NCBI RefSeq assembly: GCF_002706795.1
Contig: NZ_CP017705.1
Location: 4,129,501 to 4,193,500, forward strand
DNA length: 64,000 nucleotides
Source of the DNA: Brevibacillus laterosporus DSM 25
Lineage (GTDB): Bacteria > Bacillota > Bacilli > Brevibacillales > Brevibacillaceae
Direction: 5' to 3'
In this document: positions 9,558 through 17,839 of the stretch, one piece after another
How the letters are laid out: the number at the start of each line of letters is the position of its first letter
Position numbering within the stretch: the stretch's first letter is position 1
Program-made: the position numbers and the translations under genes
Notes under the pieces: model-generated
Database searches by the model: none
Seen by the model: the letters and a program-made list of their open reading frames with translations, nothing else
What the model was told of the DNA's origin: nothing

Positions 9558-10727
9558 ATGAAAAGATTACTTCGTGTTTTTCTCTGTTTGGTTACTTGCA
9601 TAACCTTGCTTACTCCAGGGTTAGCTTTTGGAGCAGAGTCAAAACCTGATATGGCCCCACATGCAAAGTCAGCGATCCTGATGGAGGCAGATTCCGGCAC
9701 CATTCTGTTTGAAAAAAATCCGCATGAAAAGCTACCGCCAGCAAGTATCACCAAGGTAATGACCTTGTTACTGATATTTGAGGCAATGGAGCGAGGAGAA
9801 GTAAAGTTAACCGACAAAGTTCGTACCAGCGAACGAGCTGCTTCCATGGGTGGATCTCAGATTTTCTTACAGCCAGGGGAAGAGATGACAGTAGAAGATA
9901 TGGTCAAAGGTATTGCTATCGCTTCTGGAAATGATGCTGCGGTTGCTATGGCTGAGCATATCGGAGGAACTGAAGAAGCGTTTATCAATAAGATGAATGA
10001 ACGTGCAGCGCAACTAGGACTAAAAAATACACACTTTATTAACTGCAATGGATTACCTTCACCAGATCATTACTCAACTGCTTCTGACATTGCAATCATG
10101 TCACGTGAGCTGTTAAAACATGAAATAATAACTAAATATACGGGCATCTATCAAGATTATCTACGGAAAGAAAGTACCAGCCCATTCTGGTTAGTGAACA
10201 CGAATCGACTTGTTCGTTTTTATGACGGAGTAGATGGATTGAAGACGGGCTATACATCGGAAGCTAAGTTTTGTATTACAGCAACAGCTAAACGCAAAAA
10301 CATGCGTGTAATTGCTGTTGTATTGGGTGAACCAGATACCAAGGTAAGAAATAGTGAAATTACAGGTATGTTTGATTATGCCTTTAATCATTATCAAGTG
10401 CATCCCATCTATAAAAAAGGGGATGTTATTCAACAGCTTTCTCTGGATAAAGGAGAAGAAACGAAGGTAAATGTTGTGACCGAACAGCCTGTTAGTCTTC
10501 TTACGAAAAAAGGAGAAAATCCTAACGCTTTTGTAAAAGAGGTTACACTGGTTAGCGAGGTAAAAGCTCCGATTAAAAAATCGAACGTAGTAGGCCATAT
10601 TTTTATAAAAAAGGATGGCAAGGAAATAGCTCGGATTGATTTGTATCCAGAGAAAACAGTTGAACGTGCCAATATGTGGGACATACTCAAAAGAACAACC
10701 CAGAAGGTAATGTTTACCTATCGCTGA
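9558..10727 (+). CDS. dacF: D-alanyl-D-alanine carboxypeptidase DacF
   Basis: A 389-residue penicillin-binding-type carboxypeptidase that trims the peptidoglycan stem peptide during spore formation. A signal peptide (residues 1-26, ending AFG-AES) exports it. The three active-site motifs are present: S63-I-T-K66, S-G-N near residue 122 and K-T-G near residue 228. A C-terminal beta-rich domain (residues ~280-380) follows, as in PBP5-type enzymes. The ATG has a GGAGG site about 10 bp upstream. Its position just before spoIIAA is the conserved arrangement in spore formers and supports the name over other DacA/DacB paralogues. Confidence 0.92.
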   Translation: MKRLLRVFLCLVTCITLLTPGLAFGAESKPDMAPHAKSAILMEADSGTILFEKNPHEKLPPASITKVMTLLLIFEAMERGEVKLTDKVRTSERAASMGGSQIFLQPGEEMTVEDMVKGIAIASGNDAAVAMAEHIGGTEEAFINKMNERAAQLGLKNTHFINCNGLPSPDHYSTASDIAIMSRELLKHEIITKYTGIYQDYLRKESTSPFWLVNTNRLVRFYDGVDGLKTGYTSEAKFCITATAKRKNMRVIAVVLGEPDTKVRNSEITGMFDYAFNHYQVHPIYKKGDVIQQLSLDKGEETKVNVVTEQPVSLLTKKGENPNAFVKEVTLVSEVKAPIKKSNVVGHIFIKKDGKEIARIDLYPEKTVERANMWDILKRTTQKVMFTYR

Positions 10728-10740
10728 ATTTACGAAAAAT

Positions 10741-10781
10741 GTCGAGAATGTCCACTTTTGTAGAGGCTTCTCGACTTTTTT
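10741..10781 (+). terminator. Terminator between dacF and spoIIAA
   Basis: Stem GTCGAGAA (10741-10748) with TTCTCGAC (10768-10775), then six T residues. It separates dacF from the spoIIA operon, which has its own promoter just downstream. Confidence 0.9.
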
Positions 10782-10799
10782 GTTCTTTTGTCGGCTGGG

Positions 10800-10825
10800 A
10801 GGAATTGGTTTGTTGGATAGAGAAA
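10800..10825 (+). promoter_or_regulatory. SigH-type promoter of the spoIIA operon
   Basis: AGGAATT at 10800-10806 matches the SigH -35 consensus AGGAWWT. After a 12-nt spacer, AGAGAAA at 10819-10825 matches the -10 RNNGAAW. Transcription from here would give a ~35-nt leader to the spoIIAA ATG. The spoIIA operon is a known SigH target. Confidence 0.7.
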
Positions 10826-10863
10826 AAGAGAGACATCAACGGGAGAAGGAGTTGTTCCAAGTT

Positions 10864-11214
10864 ATGAGTTTACACATTGAGATGGAGACCTTACGAGAGG
10901 TCTTGTTGGTCCGGCTACAAGGTGAGCTGGATCATCACACAGCGGAAACCTTGAGAAACCGTTTAGACACTGCTATCAAGGATGAGCAGATTCGTCATGT
11001 GGTCCTAGACTTGGAGGACTTGACCTTCATGGATAGCTCAGGAATTGGCGTGATTTTAGGTAGATATAAACAAATTACAGCACGTAATGGAGAAGTATTT
11101 GTCTGTTCCATTAATCCCACGATCTATCGCATTTTTGAAATGTCAGGTTTGTTTAAAGTATTAAAGCATAAAGAACATGTGTCAGACGCTCTGGACGTAC
11201 TGGGGGTGGCATAA
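10864..11214 (+). CDS. spoIIAA: Anti-sigma F factor antagonist SpoIIAA
   Basis: A 116-residue STAS-domain protein that releases SigF in the forespore by binding SpoIIAB. The phosphorylatable serine lies in [11 protein letters not shown] (Ser58 counted from this start, as in B. subtilis). [11 protein letters not shown] and the C-terminal [11 protein letters not shown] are family hallmarks. ATG 10864 is used because it gives the known N-terminus (MSLxIxM) and an AAGGAG lies ~12 bp upstream; the longer open frame would overlap the promoter. It is the first gene of the spoIIAA-spoIIAB-sigF operon. Confidence 0.97.
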   Translation: MSLHIEMETLREVLLVRLQGELDHHTAETLRNRLDTAIKDEQIRHVVLDLEDLTFMDSSGIGVILGRYKQITARNGEVFVCSINPTIYRIFEMSGLFKVLKHKEHVSDALDVLGVA

Positions 11215-11216
11215 CG

Positions 11217-11657
11217 ATGAGAAATCATATGCAACTACAATTCTCTGCCCTCAGTCAAAACGAAGCATTTGCACGTGTTTCTGTGGCTTCTTTTATCTCA
11301 CAACTCGATGTCACGATGGAAGAGTTAGAGGAAATCAAAACTGTCGTATCAGAAGCAGTCACGAATGCGATTATCCATGCTTATGATGAAAATCCACTAG
11401 GAGTGGTCCATATTGAAGCTACTTTGGAGGATGGAGTAGTCGAGCTTGTCATTGAGGATTACGGAAAAGGAATTGTTAATGTGGAAGAGGCGATGCAACC
11501 ATTGTTTACTTCTAAGCCAGAGTTGGAACGTTCAGGAATGGGTTTTACGATTATGGAAAATTTTATGGATTCACTAGAAGTGGTTACGGCCATTAATCAG
11601 GGTACAAGGATTCGCTTAGTTAAACGTCTCGCTTATGCAAAAGCTTTACAAAGCTAG
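11217..11657 (+). CDS. spoIIAB: Anti-sigma F factor / serine kinase SpoIIAB
   Basis: A 146-residue GHKL-fold kinase that holds SigF inactive and phosphorylates SpoIIAA. The N-box ([13 protein letters not shown], residues ~43-55), G1 (IEDYGKGI) and G2 ([14 protein letters not shown]) motifs are all present and nearly identical to the B. subtilis protein. The start codon follows the spoIIAA stop by two bases, so the two are probably translationally coupled. Confidence 0.97.
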   Translation: MRNHMQLQFSALSQNEAFARVSVASFISQLDVTMEELEEIKTVVSEAVTNAIIHAYDENPLGVVHIEATLEDGVVELVIEDYGKGIVNVEEAMQPLFTSKPELERSGMGFTIMENFMDSLEVVTAINQGTRIRLVKRLAYAKALQS

Positions 11658-11667
11658 GGGTAATGCC

Positions 11668-12423
11668 ATGGGAGCCGATATTAAAAACGCTAGTCAGCCG
11701 TTTCTTACTAACGAACAAGTAAAAGAGCTCATTGCTAAAAGCCAAACGGGAGATACGTCTGCACGTGACCAACTGGTAAGTAGTAATATTCGTTTAGTAT
11801 GGTCTGTTGTCCAACGTTTTATGAACCGTGGCTATGAAGCAGATGATCTGTTTCAAATTGGCTGTATTGGATTATTAAAAGCAGTCGATAAATTTGATTT
11901 AAACTACGATGTCAAATTTTCAACGTATGCTGTACCCATGATCATCGGAGAAATTCAACGTTTCCTACGGGATGATGGCACGGTCAAAGTAAGCCGTTCG
12001 TTGAAGGAAACTGCAAACAAAGTGCGAAGAACAAGGGACGAATTGTATAAGAAATTTGGACGTTCACCTACCATCAGCGAAGTTGCAGAAACGCTAGGGC
12101 TATCTAATGAGGATGTTGTGTTCGCTCAGGAGGCTAGCCGGGCTCCGTCATCTATTCATGAGACTGTATTTGAAAATGATGGTGACCCTATCACATTGAT
12201 CGATCAAATAGCTGATGAAAGTTTAAGCAAATGGTTTGATCAGATTGCCTTGCGTGACGCAATTAGTAAGTTAACCGAACGAGAGCAATTGATTGTTCTT
12301 CTGCGTTACTATAAGGACCAAACTCAATCCGAGGTAGCCGAGAGATTAGGAATCTCACAAGTACAGGTATCACGATTGGAAAAGAGAATACTTCAAACGA
12401 TAAGAGACCAAATCGAGCAATAG
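11668..12423 (+). CDS. sigF: RNA polymerase sigma factor SigF
   Basis: A 251-residue sigma-70-family factor that drives early forespore transcription. Region 2 (RLVWSVVQRFMNRGYEADDLFQIGCIGLLKAVDKFD...FSTYAVPMIIGEIQRFLRDDG), region 3 and the region 4 helix-turn-helix (SEVAERLGISQVQVSRLEKRI) are complete. The ATG at 11668 is chosen because an AGGGG site lies just upstream, right after the spoIIAB stop. The last codons form one arm of the terminator that follows. Confidence 0.97.
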   Translation: MGADIKNASQPFLTNEQVKELIAKSQTGDTSARDQLVSSNIRLVWSVVQRFMNRGYEADDLFQIGCIGLLKAVDKFDLNYDVKFSTYAVPMIIGEIQRFLRDDGTVKVSRSLKETANKVRRTRDELYKKFGRSPTISEVAETLGLSNEDVVFAQEASRAPSSIHETVFENDGDPITLIDQIADESLSKWFDQIALRDAISKLTEREQLIVLLRYYKDQTQSEVAERLGISQVQVSRLEKRILQTIRDQIEQ

Positions 12424-12445
12424 CTCGAATGGTCTCTTTCTTTTT
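12404..12445 (+). terminator. Terminator overlapping the sigF stop codon
   Basis: Stem GAGACCA-aat-CGAGC (12404-12417) with GCTCG-aat-TGGTCTC (12423-12436), followed by a T-rich run. The left arm is inside the sigF coding sequence. Confidence 0.85.
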
Positions 12446-12455
12446 GCAGATACTA
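12426..12455 (+). promoter_or_regulatory. SigG-like promoter candidate for the spoVA operon
   Basis: CGAATG at 12426-12431, a 17-nt spacer, and GATACTA at 12449-12455 (one mismatch to CATACTA). The -35 element overlaps the sigF terminator stem. The spoVA operon is known to be SigG-controlled. Confidence 0.45.
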
Positions 12456-12502
12456 CATAAAAACACCGCACTGCTTGCATTAGCAAGGAAGGAGGCAGTG
12501 AT

Positions 12503-13117
12503 ATGGAGCAGATTTTATTTTTACGGTTACGCAAACGACTGGTGATAAGGGAGAAAGATGTCATTCTGCTCGGTGATATCTGTCAGCTTTATTGGGATGG
12601 TGAACGCGAGGAGAGATTACGTCGGATTCCGGTCTACCAAGTAAAGAAAGAGGATGGGAATTTGATTATCATCGACATTATGCAGGTTATCCGTAAACTG
12701 CGTCAGATGTATCCAGAAGTCCATCTAGAGGTACAAGGTTCGTCTCAAATTATCGTTGAGGTAGAGAGCCCCGTAAAACAGGCCAATTTCTTTATCGTAT
12801 CATTTGTTTGGCTACTTTTGTTTATAGGCTCTGGCTTAGCCATTATGAACTTTCATGCTGATGTAAGCATGTTAGAGGTACAGCAACGTTTATATCAACT
12901 AATCACAGGGCAATATGAAAAACGCCCTTTACTGTTACAAATCCCTTATTCTTTAGGAATTGGTCTTGGAATGGTTTTATTTTTTAATCATATTTTTCGA
13001 AAACGGTTCAATGAAGAGCCTAGTCCACTTGACGTTGAATTATTTTTATATCAACAGAACTTGGATCAATATTATTTAGAAAATGAGAACGAGGAAAATC
13101 AACGAGATAAGACATGA
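12503..13117 (+). CDS. spoVAA: Stage V sporulation protein SpoVAA
   Basis: A 204-residue protein of the SpoVA complex, which moves dipicolinic acid (Ca-DPA) into the spore and out again at germination. The first ~90 residues are soluble. Two membrane segments follow (~residues 95-115, FFIVSFVWLLLFIGSGLAIM, and ~150-172). A GGAGG ribosome site is present. Its stop overlaps the spoVAB start (ATGA). The assignment rests on the topology, the size and its position as first gene of the spoVA run after sigF. Confidence 0.9.
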   Translation: MEQILFLRLRKRLVIREKDVILLGDICQLYWDGEREERLRRIPVYQVKKEDGNLIIIDIMQVIRKLRQMYPEVHLEVQGSSQIIVEVESPVKQANFFIVSFVWLLLFIGSGLAIMNFHADVSMLEVQQRLYQLITGQYEKRPLLLQIPYSLGIGLGMVLFFNHIFRKRFNEEPSPLDVELFLYQQNLDQYYLENENEENQRDKT

Positions 13118-13530
13118 TGCTTCTTTATTTGTTTGTCATTGTAATGGGACTGGGTTGGGGTCTGGCAGTAGGAAGCGGACTGGTCGCTTTTTTAAGCGTC
13201 TTAGATATTATTCCACGCCTGACACAACTCTCTTCTTCTCATTCTTCCATTCGTAGCTACGAGTGGGCAATTGTCCTGGGGGCGCTTTGGTTTACGTGGT
13301 GTGATTACTTTGCGATTTCTGTTCAGTTGCCAGCAGTGTTCACTGCTGTGGTAGGAGGCATAGCTGGAATTTTTGTAGGTATGCTAGCGGCTGGTCTTAC
13401 GGAGGTATTAAATGTGTTCCCTATTTTAACCAAGCGGCTAGGGCTCCATGATTATATGAGAAATTTTTTAATGGCGATGGTGCTAGGGAAAATAGTTGGT
13501 TCTTTGTTGCAATGGACTTTCTCCTTATAA
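13114..13530 (+). CDS. spoVAB: Stage V sporulation protein SpoVAB
   Basis: A 138-residue membrane protein with about four hydrophobic helices (for example LYLFVIVMGLGWGLAVGSGL at the N-terminus). It belongs to the SpoVA Ca-DPA channel complex. The start codon overlaps the spoVAA stop by four bases, and the length matches the family. A 140-bp gap without a clear ORF separates it from spoVAC. Confidence 0.9.
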   Translation: MMLLYLFVIVMGLGWGLAVGSGLVAFLSVLDIIPRLTQLSSSHSSIRSYEWAIVLGALWFTWCDYFAISVQLPAVFTAVVGGIAGIFVGMLAAGLTEVLNVFPILTKRLGLHDYMRNFLMAMVLGKIVGSLLQWTFSL

Positions 13531-13670
13531 GGTGCATGGGAAGGTAGAGTGGTAATAGAAGTGGAATTGGTAAATCGAGCCATTCATAGAATGACGCTGA
13601 CATAGAAAAAATAAGCAGAAGGTATTAGGTCACAGTGGTACTCATAACAGATATAAAGGGGACAAGTTAG

Positions 13671-14159
13671 ATGGCAACAACCAAGCAAAAACAAAAACAG
13701 GGCTTCAAACTACAAATGAATAAGCAAGTCTATCAGGAGCAAGCCCAAAAATATGAACCAAAACGCAATCTCTTGTTAAATTGTTTTCGTGCATTTTGGG
13801 TAGGTGGAGCGATTTGCTTGCTAGGGCAAATCATTCAGAATCTCTATGTAGCTTTCTTACACCTAGACGCAGAAAAGGCTGCTGGACCCACCTCTATTAC
13901 TCTTATTTTAATCTCTGTATTATTAACCGGATTTGGAATTTATGACAACATCGGTCAATATGCCGGGGCTGGGTCAGCAGTTCCGATTACAGGGTTTGCC
14001 AACTCTATGTCATCTGCTGCAATCGAGCATCGCAGTGAAGGCTATGTGCTTGGTGTAGCTGGTAACATGTTTAAACTGGCAGGTTCCGTTATCGTTTATG
14101 GAGTAACCGCAGCCTTTATTTTTGGGATGTTGCGTGTGCTATTAAATATGTTCTACTAA
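13671..14159 (+). CDS. spoVAC: Stage V sporulation protein SpoVAC
   Basis: A 162-residue membrane protein. A polar, Lys/Gln-rich N-terminus (~45 residues) precedes several hydrophobic segments with the conserved GFGIYDNIGQYAGAGSAVPITGFANS stretch near residues 85-110. SpoVAC is reported to act as a mechanosensitive channel for Ca-DPA in the inner spore membrane. It resembles SpoVAEb further down in the operon (same AGAGxxVPI motif), a known paralogy. Confidence 0.93.
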   Translation: MATTKQKQKQGFKLQMNKQVYQEQAQKYEPKRNLLLNCFRAFWVGGAICLLGQIIQNLYVAFLHLDAEKAAGPTSITLILISVLLTGFGIYDNIGQYAGAGSAVPITGFANSMSSAAIEHRSEGYVLGVAGNMFKLAGSVIVYGVTAAFIFGMLRVLLNMFY

Positions 14160-14174
14160 AACGAGGTGAAGAAA

Positions 14175-15203
14175 GTGAGTACGGCAACGAAAAGTAAAAA
14201 TAGAGTAAGTCAGCAAACGTGGAAATTTACAGAGGATGTACGGATTCAGGGAAGTGCGGTGGTTGTAGGACCAAAGGAAGCTGAAGGTCCATTGAAAGAT
14301 CTATTTGATAGAACATATGACGATATGTACGCTGGTCAGGATTCCTGGGAAAAAGCTGAAAAAAAGCTAATGGAGGATGCCATTACACTTGCAATTAAGA
14401 AAGCTAATCTGAAAAAAAATCAAATCGATCAAATTATCGCAGGAGATTTACTTAATCAAAATATCACGGTCAGCTTTACCGCAGAAAAAATGCAATTTCC
14501 TACACTTGGTATGTACGGAGCATGTTCTTCCTCTATGCTGACGCTCTCTACCGCTTCTGCCCTTGTAAATGCGGGGTATTCTAATTATATCGTAGCTGCA
14601 TGCAGCAGTCATAACGCAACAGCTGAAAGGCAATTTCGCTACCCGACTGAGTATGGTGGACAAAAGCCTCCGCATTCACAGTGTACAGTTACAGGAGCAG
14701 GCGCAGCAATTGTAGGCAGAGGAGGCAATGGACCTCGGATAACGTATTCTACAGTTGGTAAAGTAATTGATATGGGGATTACAGACCCTTTTGCGATGGG
14801 AGCAGCGATGGCACCTGCCGCTGTTTCTACGATCGCTACTCATTTTATTGATACGGGCCGAAGTCCTTCAGACTATGATCTCATTGTCACGGGAGATTTG
14901 GGGACGGTGGGCTATGCTATTTGTAAAGATATGCTAGCAAAAGAAGGCTATAACGTTGAAGGTGTGTACAATGACTGTGGTCTTATGATTTATTCACCCG
15001 ATCAGGAAGTATTTGCAGGGGCAAGTGGATGTGCTTCAAGTGCCAGCGTAACGTACAGCTATATTATGAATCAGCTTCAATCTGGCAAATTAAAAAAGGT
15101 GCTTGTGTGTGCAACTGGAGCTTTGCTTAGTCCCATTAGTACACAACAAGGAAATTCAATCCCGTGTATTGCTCATGCAGTTGCATTTGAAGGAGGAAAA
15201 TAA
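14175..15203 (+). CDS. spoVAD: Stage V sporulation protein SpoVAD
   Basis: A ~342-residue soluble protein with a thiolase-like fold that binds dipicolinic acid. The former active-site region (MYGACSSSMLTLSTASALV, residues ~115-133) and the C-terminal GNSIPCIAHAV are typical. The GTG at 14175 is preferred because GAGGTGA lies ~6 bp upstream; a GTG at 14166 in frame has no ribosome site before it. The gene starts a few bases after spoVAC. Confidence 0.95.
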   Translation: MSTATKSKNRVSQQTWKFTEDVRIQGSAVVVGPKEAEGPLKDLFDRTYDDMYAGQDSWEKAEKKLMEDAITLAIKKANLKKNQIDQIIAGDLLNQNITVSFTAEKMQFPTLGMYGACSSSMLTLSTASALVNAGYSNYIVAACSSHNATAERQFRYPTEYGGQKPPHSQCTVTGAGAAIVGRGGNGPRITYSTVGKVIDMGITDPFAMGAAMAPAAVSTIATHFIDTGRSPSDYDLIVTGDLGTVGYAICKDMLAKEGYNVEGVYNDCGLMIYSPDQEVFAGASGCASSASVTYSYIMNQLQSGKLKKVLVCATGALLSPISTQQGNSIPCIAHAVAFEGGK

Positions 15204-15205
15204 TC

Positions 15206-15556
15206 GTGGAATACCTTATTGCCTTTATCATAGGCGGTTTAATTTGTGTGGTCGGGCAGATTATGTTAGATGTAGCTAAAATTACACCTGCCCATGTCAT
15301 GGTTACGTTAGTAGTAACAGGTGTGGTGCTTGATTTTATTGGAATCTATGATGGTTTTATCAAATTTGCTGGTGCTGGTGCTACTGTGCCAATCATTAGT
15401 TTCGGCCATTCACTGTACCATGGTGCCTTACAGGAATTAAATCAAAACGGTGCAATTGGTGTAGCAAGTGGAATGTTTGAGGTGCCAGCGGCTGGTATTA
15501 CTGCTGCAATTGCTTTTAGTTTCCTTGCTTCCCTAGTGTTCAAACCAAAAGGGTAG
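15206..15556 (+). CDS. spoVAEb: Stage V sporulation protein SpoVAEb
   Basis: A 116-residue membrane protein of the SpoVA complex with three to four helices and the FAGAGATVPIISFGHSLYHGA motif shared with SpoVAC. The GTG start lies two bases after the spoVAD stop, with GAAGGAGG upstream. The length fits SpoVAEb; the cytosolic partner SpoVAEa follows as a separate gene. Confidence 0.92.
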   Translation: MEYLIAFIIGGLICVVGQIMLDVAKITPAHVMVTLVVTGVVLDFIGIYDGFIKFAGAGATVPIISFGHSLYHGALQELNQNGAIGVASGMFEVPAAGITAAIAFSFLASLVFKPKG

Positions 15557-15582
15557 GAATTCTTGGCGGAGGAGGCGGTTCG

Positions 15583-16164
15583 ATGAATCAGGCTCGACGC
15601 CGCGTTATCATAATCACAGACGGCGACCACATCGCACAGAAAGTAATTGAAGAAGTAGCTAGACAAATTGGAGGAAGATGTATTTCATTATCCGCAGGAA
15701 ATCCAACTCCGCTGTCAGGGGAGCAAATGGTAGCACTTATTAAACAAACGCCTTATGATCCGGTTCTAGTTATGTTTGATGACAATGGAAACTATGGTTT
15801 TGGACGAGGGGAAAGGGCGATTTGTTTTGTGGCAAAACATCCAGACATTGAAGTTCTAGGGGCAGTAGCAGTTGCGTCTAACACCAAATGGGTAGCGGGT
15901 ACCAAAGTAAAATATTCAGTTACAAAGCAAGGAATAGTGGTGGAGGACGCGGTCGATAAGGATGGAGTCGTCCACAAGGAACTTCAGCATCGAATCTACG
16001 GTGATACGGTTGATATTCTAAACGCATGTGATATTGCCCACATTATTGGTATTGGTGACATCGGAAAAATGGACGGGCGGGACCACATCAATAAAGGCTG
16101 TCCGATTACTAGGAGAGCAGTAGAATGGATTATGGAAAGGAGTGGATTTGGTGTCGGAGGATAA
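15583..16164 (+). CDS. spoVAEa: Stage V sporulation protein SpoVAEa
   Basis: A 193-residue soluble protein with the features IITDGDHIAQKVIEEVA near the N-terminus, VMFDDNGNYGFGRGE near residue 65 and IGDIGKMDGRDHINKGCPITRRAVEWI near the end. These match SpoVAEa of Bacillus and Paenibacillus. Its precise role in Ca-DPA transport is not known. GGAGGAGG precedes the ATG. The 3' end overlaps the start of spoVAF. Confidence 0.92.
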   Translation: MNQARRRVIIITDGDHIAQKVIEEVARQIGGRCISLSAGNPTPLSGEQMVALIKQTPYDPVLVMFDDNGNYGFGRGERAICFVAKHPDIEVLGAVAVASNTKWVAGTKVKYSVTKQGIVVEDAVDKDGVVHKELQHRIYGDTVDILNACDIAHIIGIGDIGKMDGRDHINKGCPITRRAVEWIMERSGFGVGG

Positions 16165-17620
16165 ACAAGACAAACAACCTATTGTCCCTAGTCTTGAAGA
16201 GAATAGGGCGTTTCTTGATGACAAGCTAGGGGTAGGCACATCTTTTGATATTGGCGTCCATGATTTAAAGGTAGGTCGTATTAGAGTCAGCCTGTATTAT
16301 ATTAACGGATTTGCAGATAGCACGATTGTGACGTTGATTTTACAAGATCTAAATAATATTAAAGAACGGGAAACAGGCGAAGAAAACTGGAAAATATTTT
16401 ATCAGAAATATGTTCCTTTTTTTCAAATAACAAAGATAAAAACATGTAATGAATTCATGGATAAAGTATTGGTTGGTCAAATCGGGTTACTGATTGATGG
16501 CGAAGATACAGCTCTAATGGTCGATGCCAAAATTTATTTGACTCGTACGCCGGAAGAGCCAGATACTGAACGTGTTGTACGAGGAGCCCATGATGGTTTT
16601 ACAGAAAATCTAGTTTCCAATACCTCACTTACTCGTCGACGTATACGTGATGAACGTTTACGTTTTGAAATTATGCAGGTCGGGGAACGTTCGAAAACAG
16701 ATGTCGTTATCGCTTATCTGGCTGATGTAGCCAACCCACATTTAGTGGAAAAATTAAAATCAAGAATTCAAGATATCCAAATCGATGGGATTCCGATGTC
16801 AGAAAAAACCATTGAAGAGTTTATTATTGGAAGATCGTTTAATCCATTTCCATTGGTACGTTATACAGAACGACCAGACGTGGCGGCTATTCATCTTCTT
16901 GAGGGTCATGTCCTTATTTATGTAGATACTTCACCTAGCGTCATCATCACTCCTGCCACTTACTTTCATCATGTACAGCATGCGGAGGAATATAGGCAGA
17001 CGCCAGTTGTTGGAGCATATCTACGCTGGGTACGTTTTCTGGGTATCATTGCTTCATTGGTGTTACCACCTCTATGGCTGTTATTAGTAATGCATTCAGA
17101 GTATATACCTTCTCAATTACAATTTCTCGGCGTCAAAGATCCAGGTTCTATTCCAATCATGATACAATTTTTGCTAGCTGAGCTTGGGCTTGATTTAATG
17201 AGGATGGCGGCAGTACATACCCCTGCACCTCTTTCAATTGCAATGGGACTTATTGCAGCTATTTTAATTGGTGAAGTTGCAATTAAGGTAGGCTTGTTTT
17301 CACCTGAAGTGATCTTGTACCTAGCCGTGGCGGCAATTGGGACCTATGCAACTCCAAGCTATGAACTCAGCATGGCCAACCGATTGGTCCGGTTACTATT
17401 ATTAGTAAGCACTGGACTTTTTGGATTGCAAGGCTATATGTTTGGTTGTGCCTTCGTTTTACTTGCGCTTGCGATGACTAGATCGATTGATACCCCTTAT
17501 CTGTGGCCATTAATTCCGTTTAACTATGAAGGATTTAAGGAAATTGTATTACGTAAGGCTGTACCGTATCAAGAGAAACGGCCAAGCGTTGTTCGTTCCC
17601 AAAACTCCAACAGACAATAG
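16151..17620 (+). CDS. spoVAF: Stage V sporulation protein SpoVAF (GerA-family)
   Basis: A ~489-residue membrane protein of the GerA/SpoVAF germination family. A soluble N-terminal half (residues ~1-290) precedes five or so membrane helices, including the conserved PPLWLLLVMHSEYIPSQL region and the QFLLAELGLDLMRMAAVHTP loop. GTG 16151 is chosen for its 8-bp distance from AAAGGAG; TTG 16148 and GTG 16142 are in-frame alternatives. It overlaps spoVAEa by 14 bp and ends the spoVA operon. Confidence 0.93.
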   Translation: MSEDKQDKQPIVPSLEENRAFLDDKLGVGTSFDIGVHDLKVGRIRVSLYYINGFADSTIVTLILQDLNNIKERETGEENWKIFYQKYVPFFQITKIKTCNEFMDKVLVGQIGLLIDGEDTALMVDAKIYLTRTPEEPDTERVVRGAHDGFTENLVSNTSLTRRRIRDERLRFEIMQVGERSKTDVVIAYLADVANPHLVEKLKSRIQDIQIDGIPMSEKTIEEFIIGRSFNPFPLVRYTERPDVAAIHLLEGHVLIYVDTSPSVIITPATYFHHVQHAEEYRQTPVVGAYLRWVRFLGIIASLVLPPLWLLLVMHSEYIPSQLQFLGVKDPGSIPIMIQFLLAELGLDLMRMAAVHTPAPLSIAMGLIAAILIGEVAIKVGLFSPEVILYLAVAAIGTYATPSYELSMANRLVRLLLLVSTGLFGLQGYMFGCAFVLLALAMTRSIDTPYLWPLIPFNYEGFKEIVLRKAVPYQEKRPSVVRSQNSNRQ

Positions 17621-17839
17621 AAGGTAGACGTAGTTATATATATCTTGGATTTGGTTACTCGCTGTGGTATATTAATGCTTAAAAATTAGATATACGAATA
17701 AAAATACAGGATGTATAGCGAGCCATGAGAATGTGGCGTTGCTATCTCCTTCCTAAAGTAGTCGAAATACATGGAAAAGCCAGAATAGCTTTATTCATGA
17801 GAATGCAGAGCAGGGAAAGTGGATAAGGGGGGAAAGGCT

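Noticed and set aside
10780-10863. Longer SpoIIAA with 28 extra residues
   Set aside because: The extension overlaps the promoter, is unlike the known protein, and the family N-terminus begins at ATG 10864.
17621-17839. Lysine riboswitch before lysA
   Set aside because: The gap is only 219 bp and shows none of the conserved L-box elements or a terminator.
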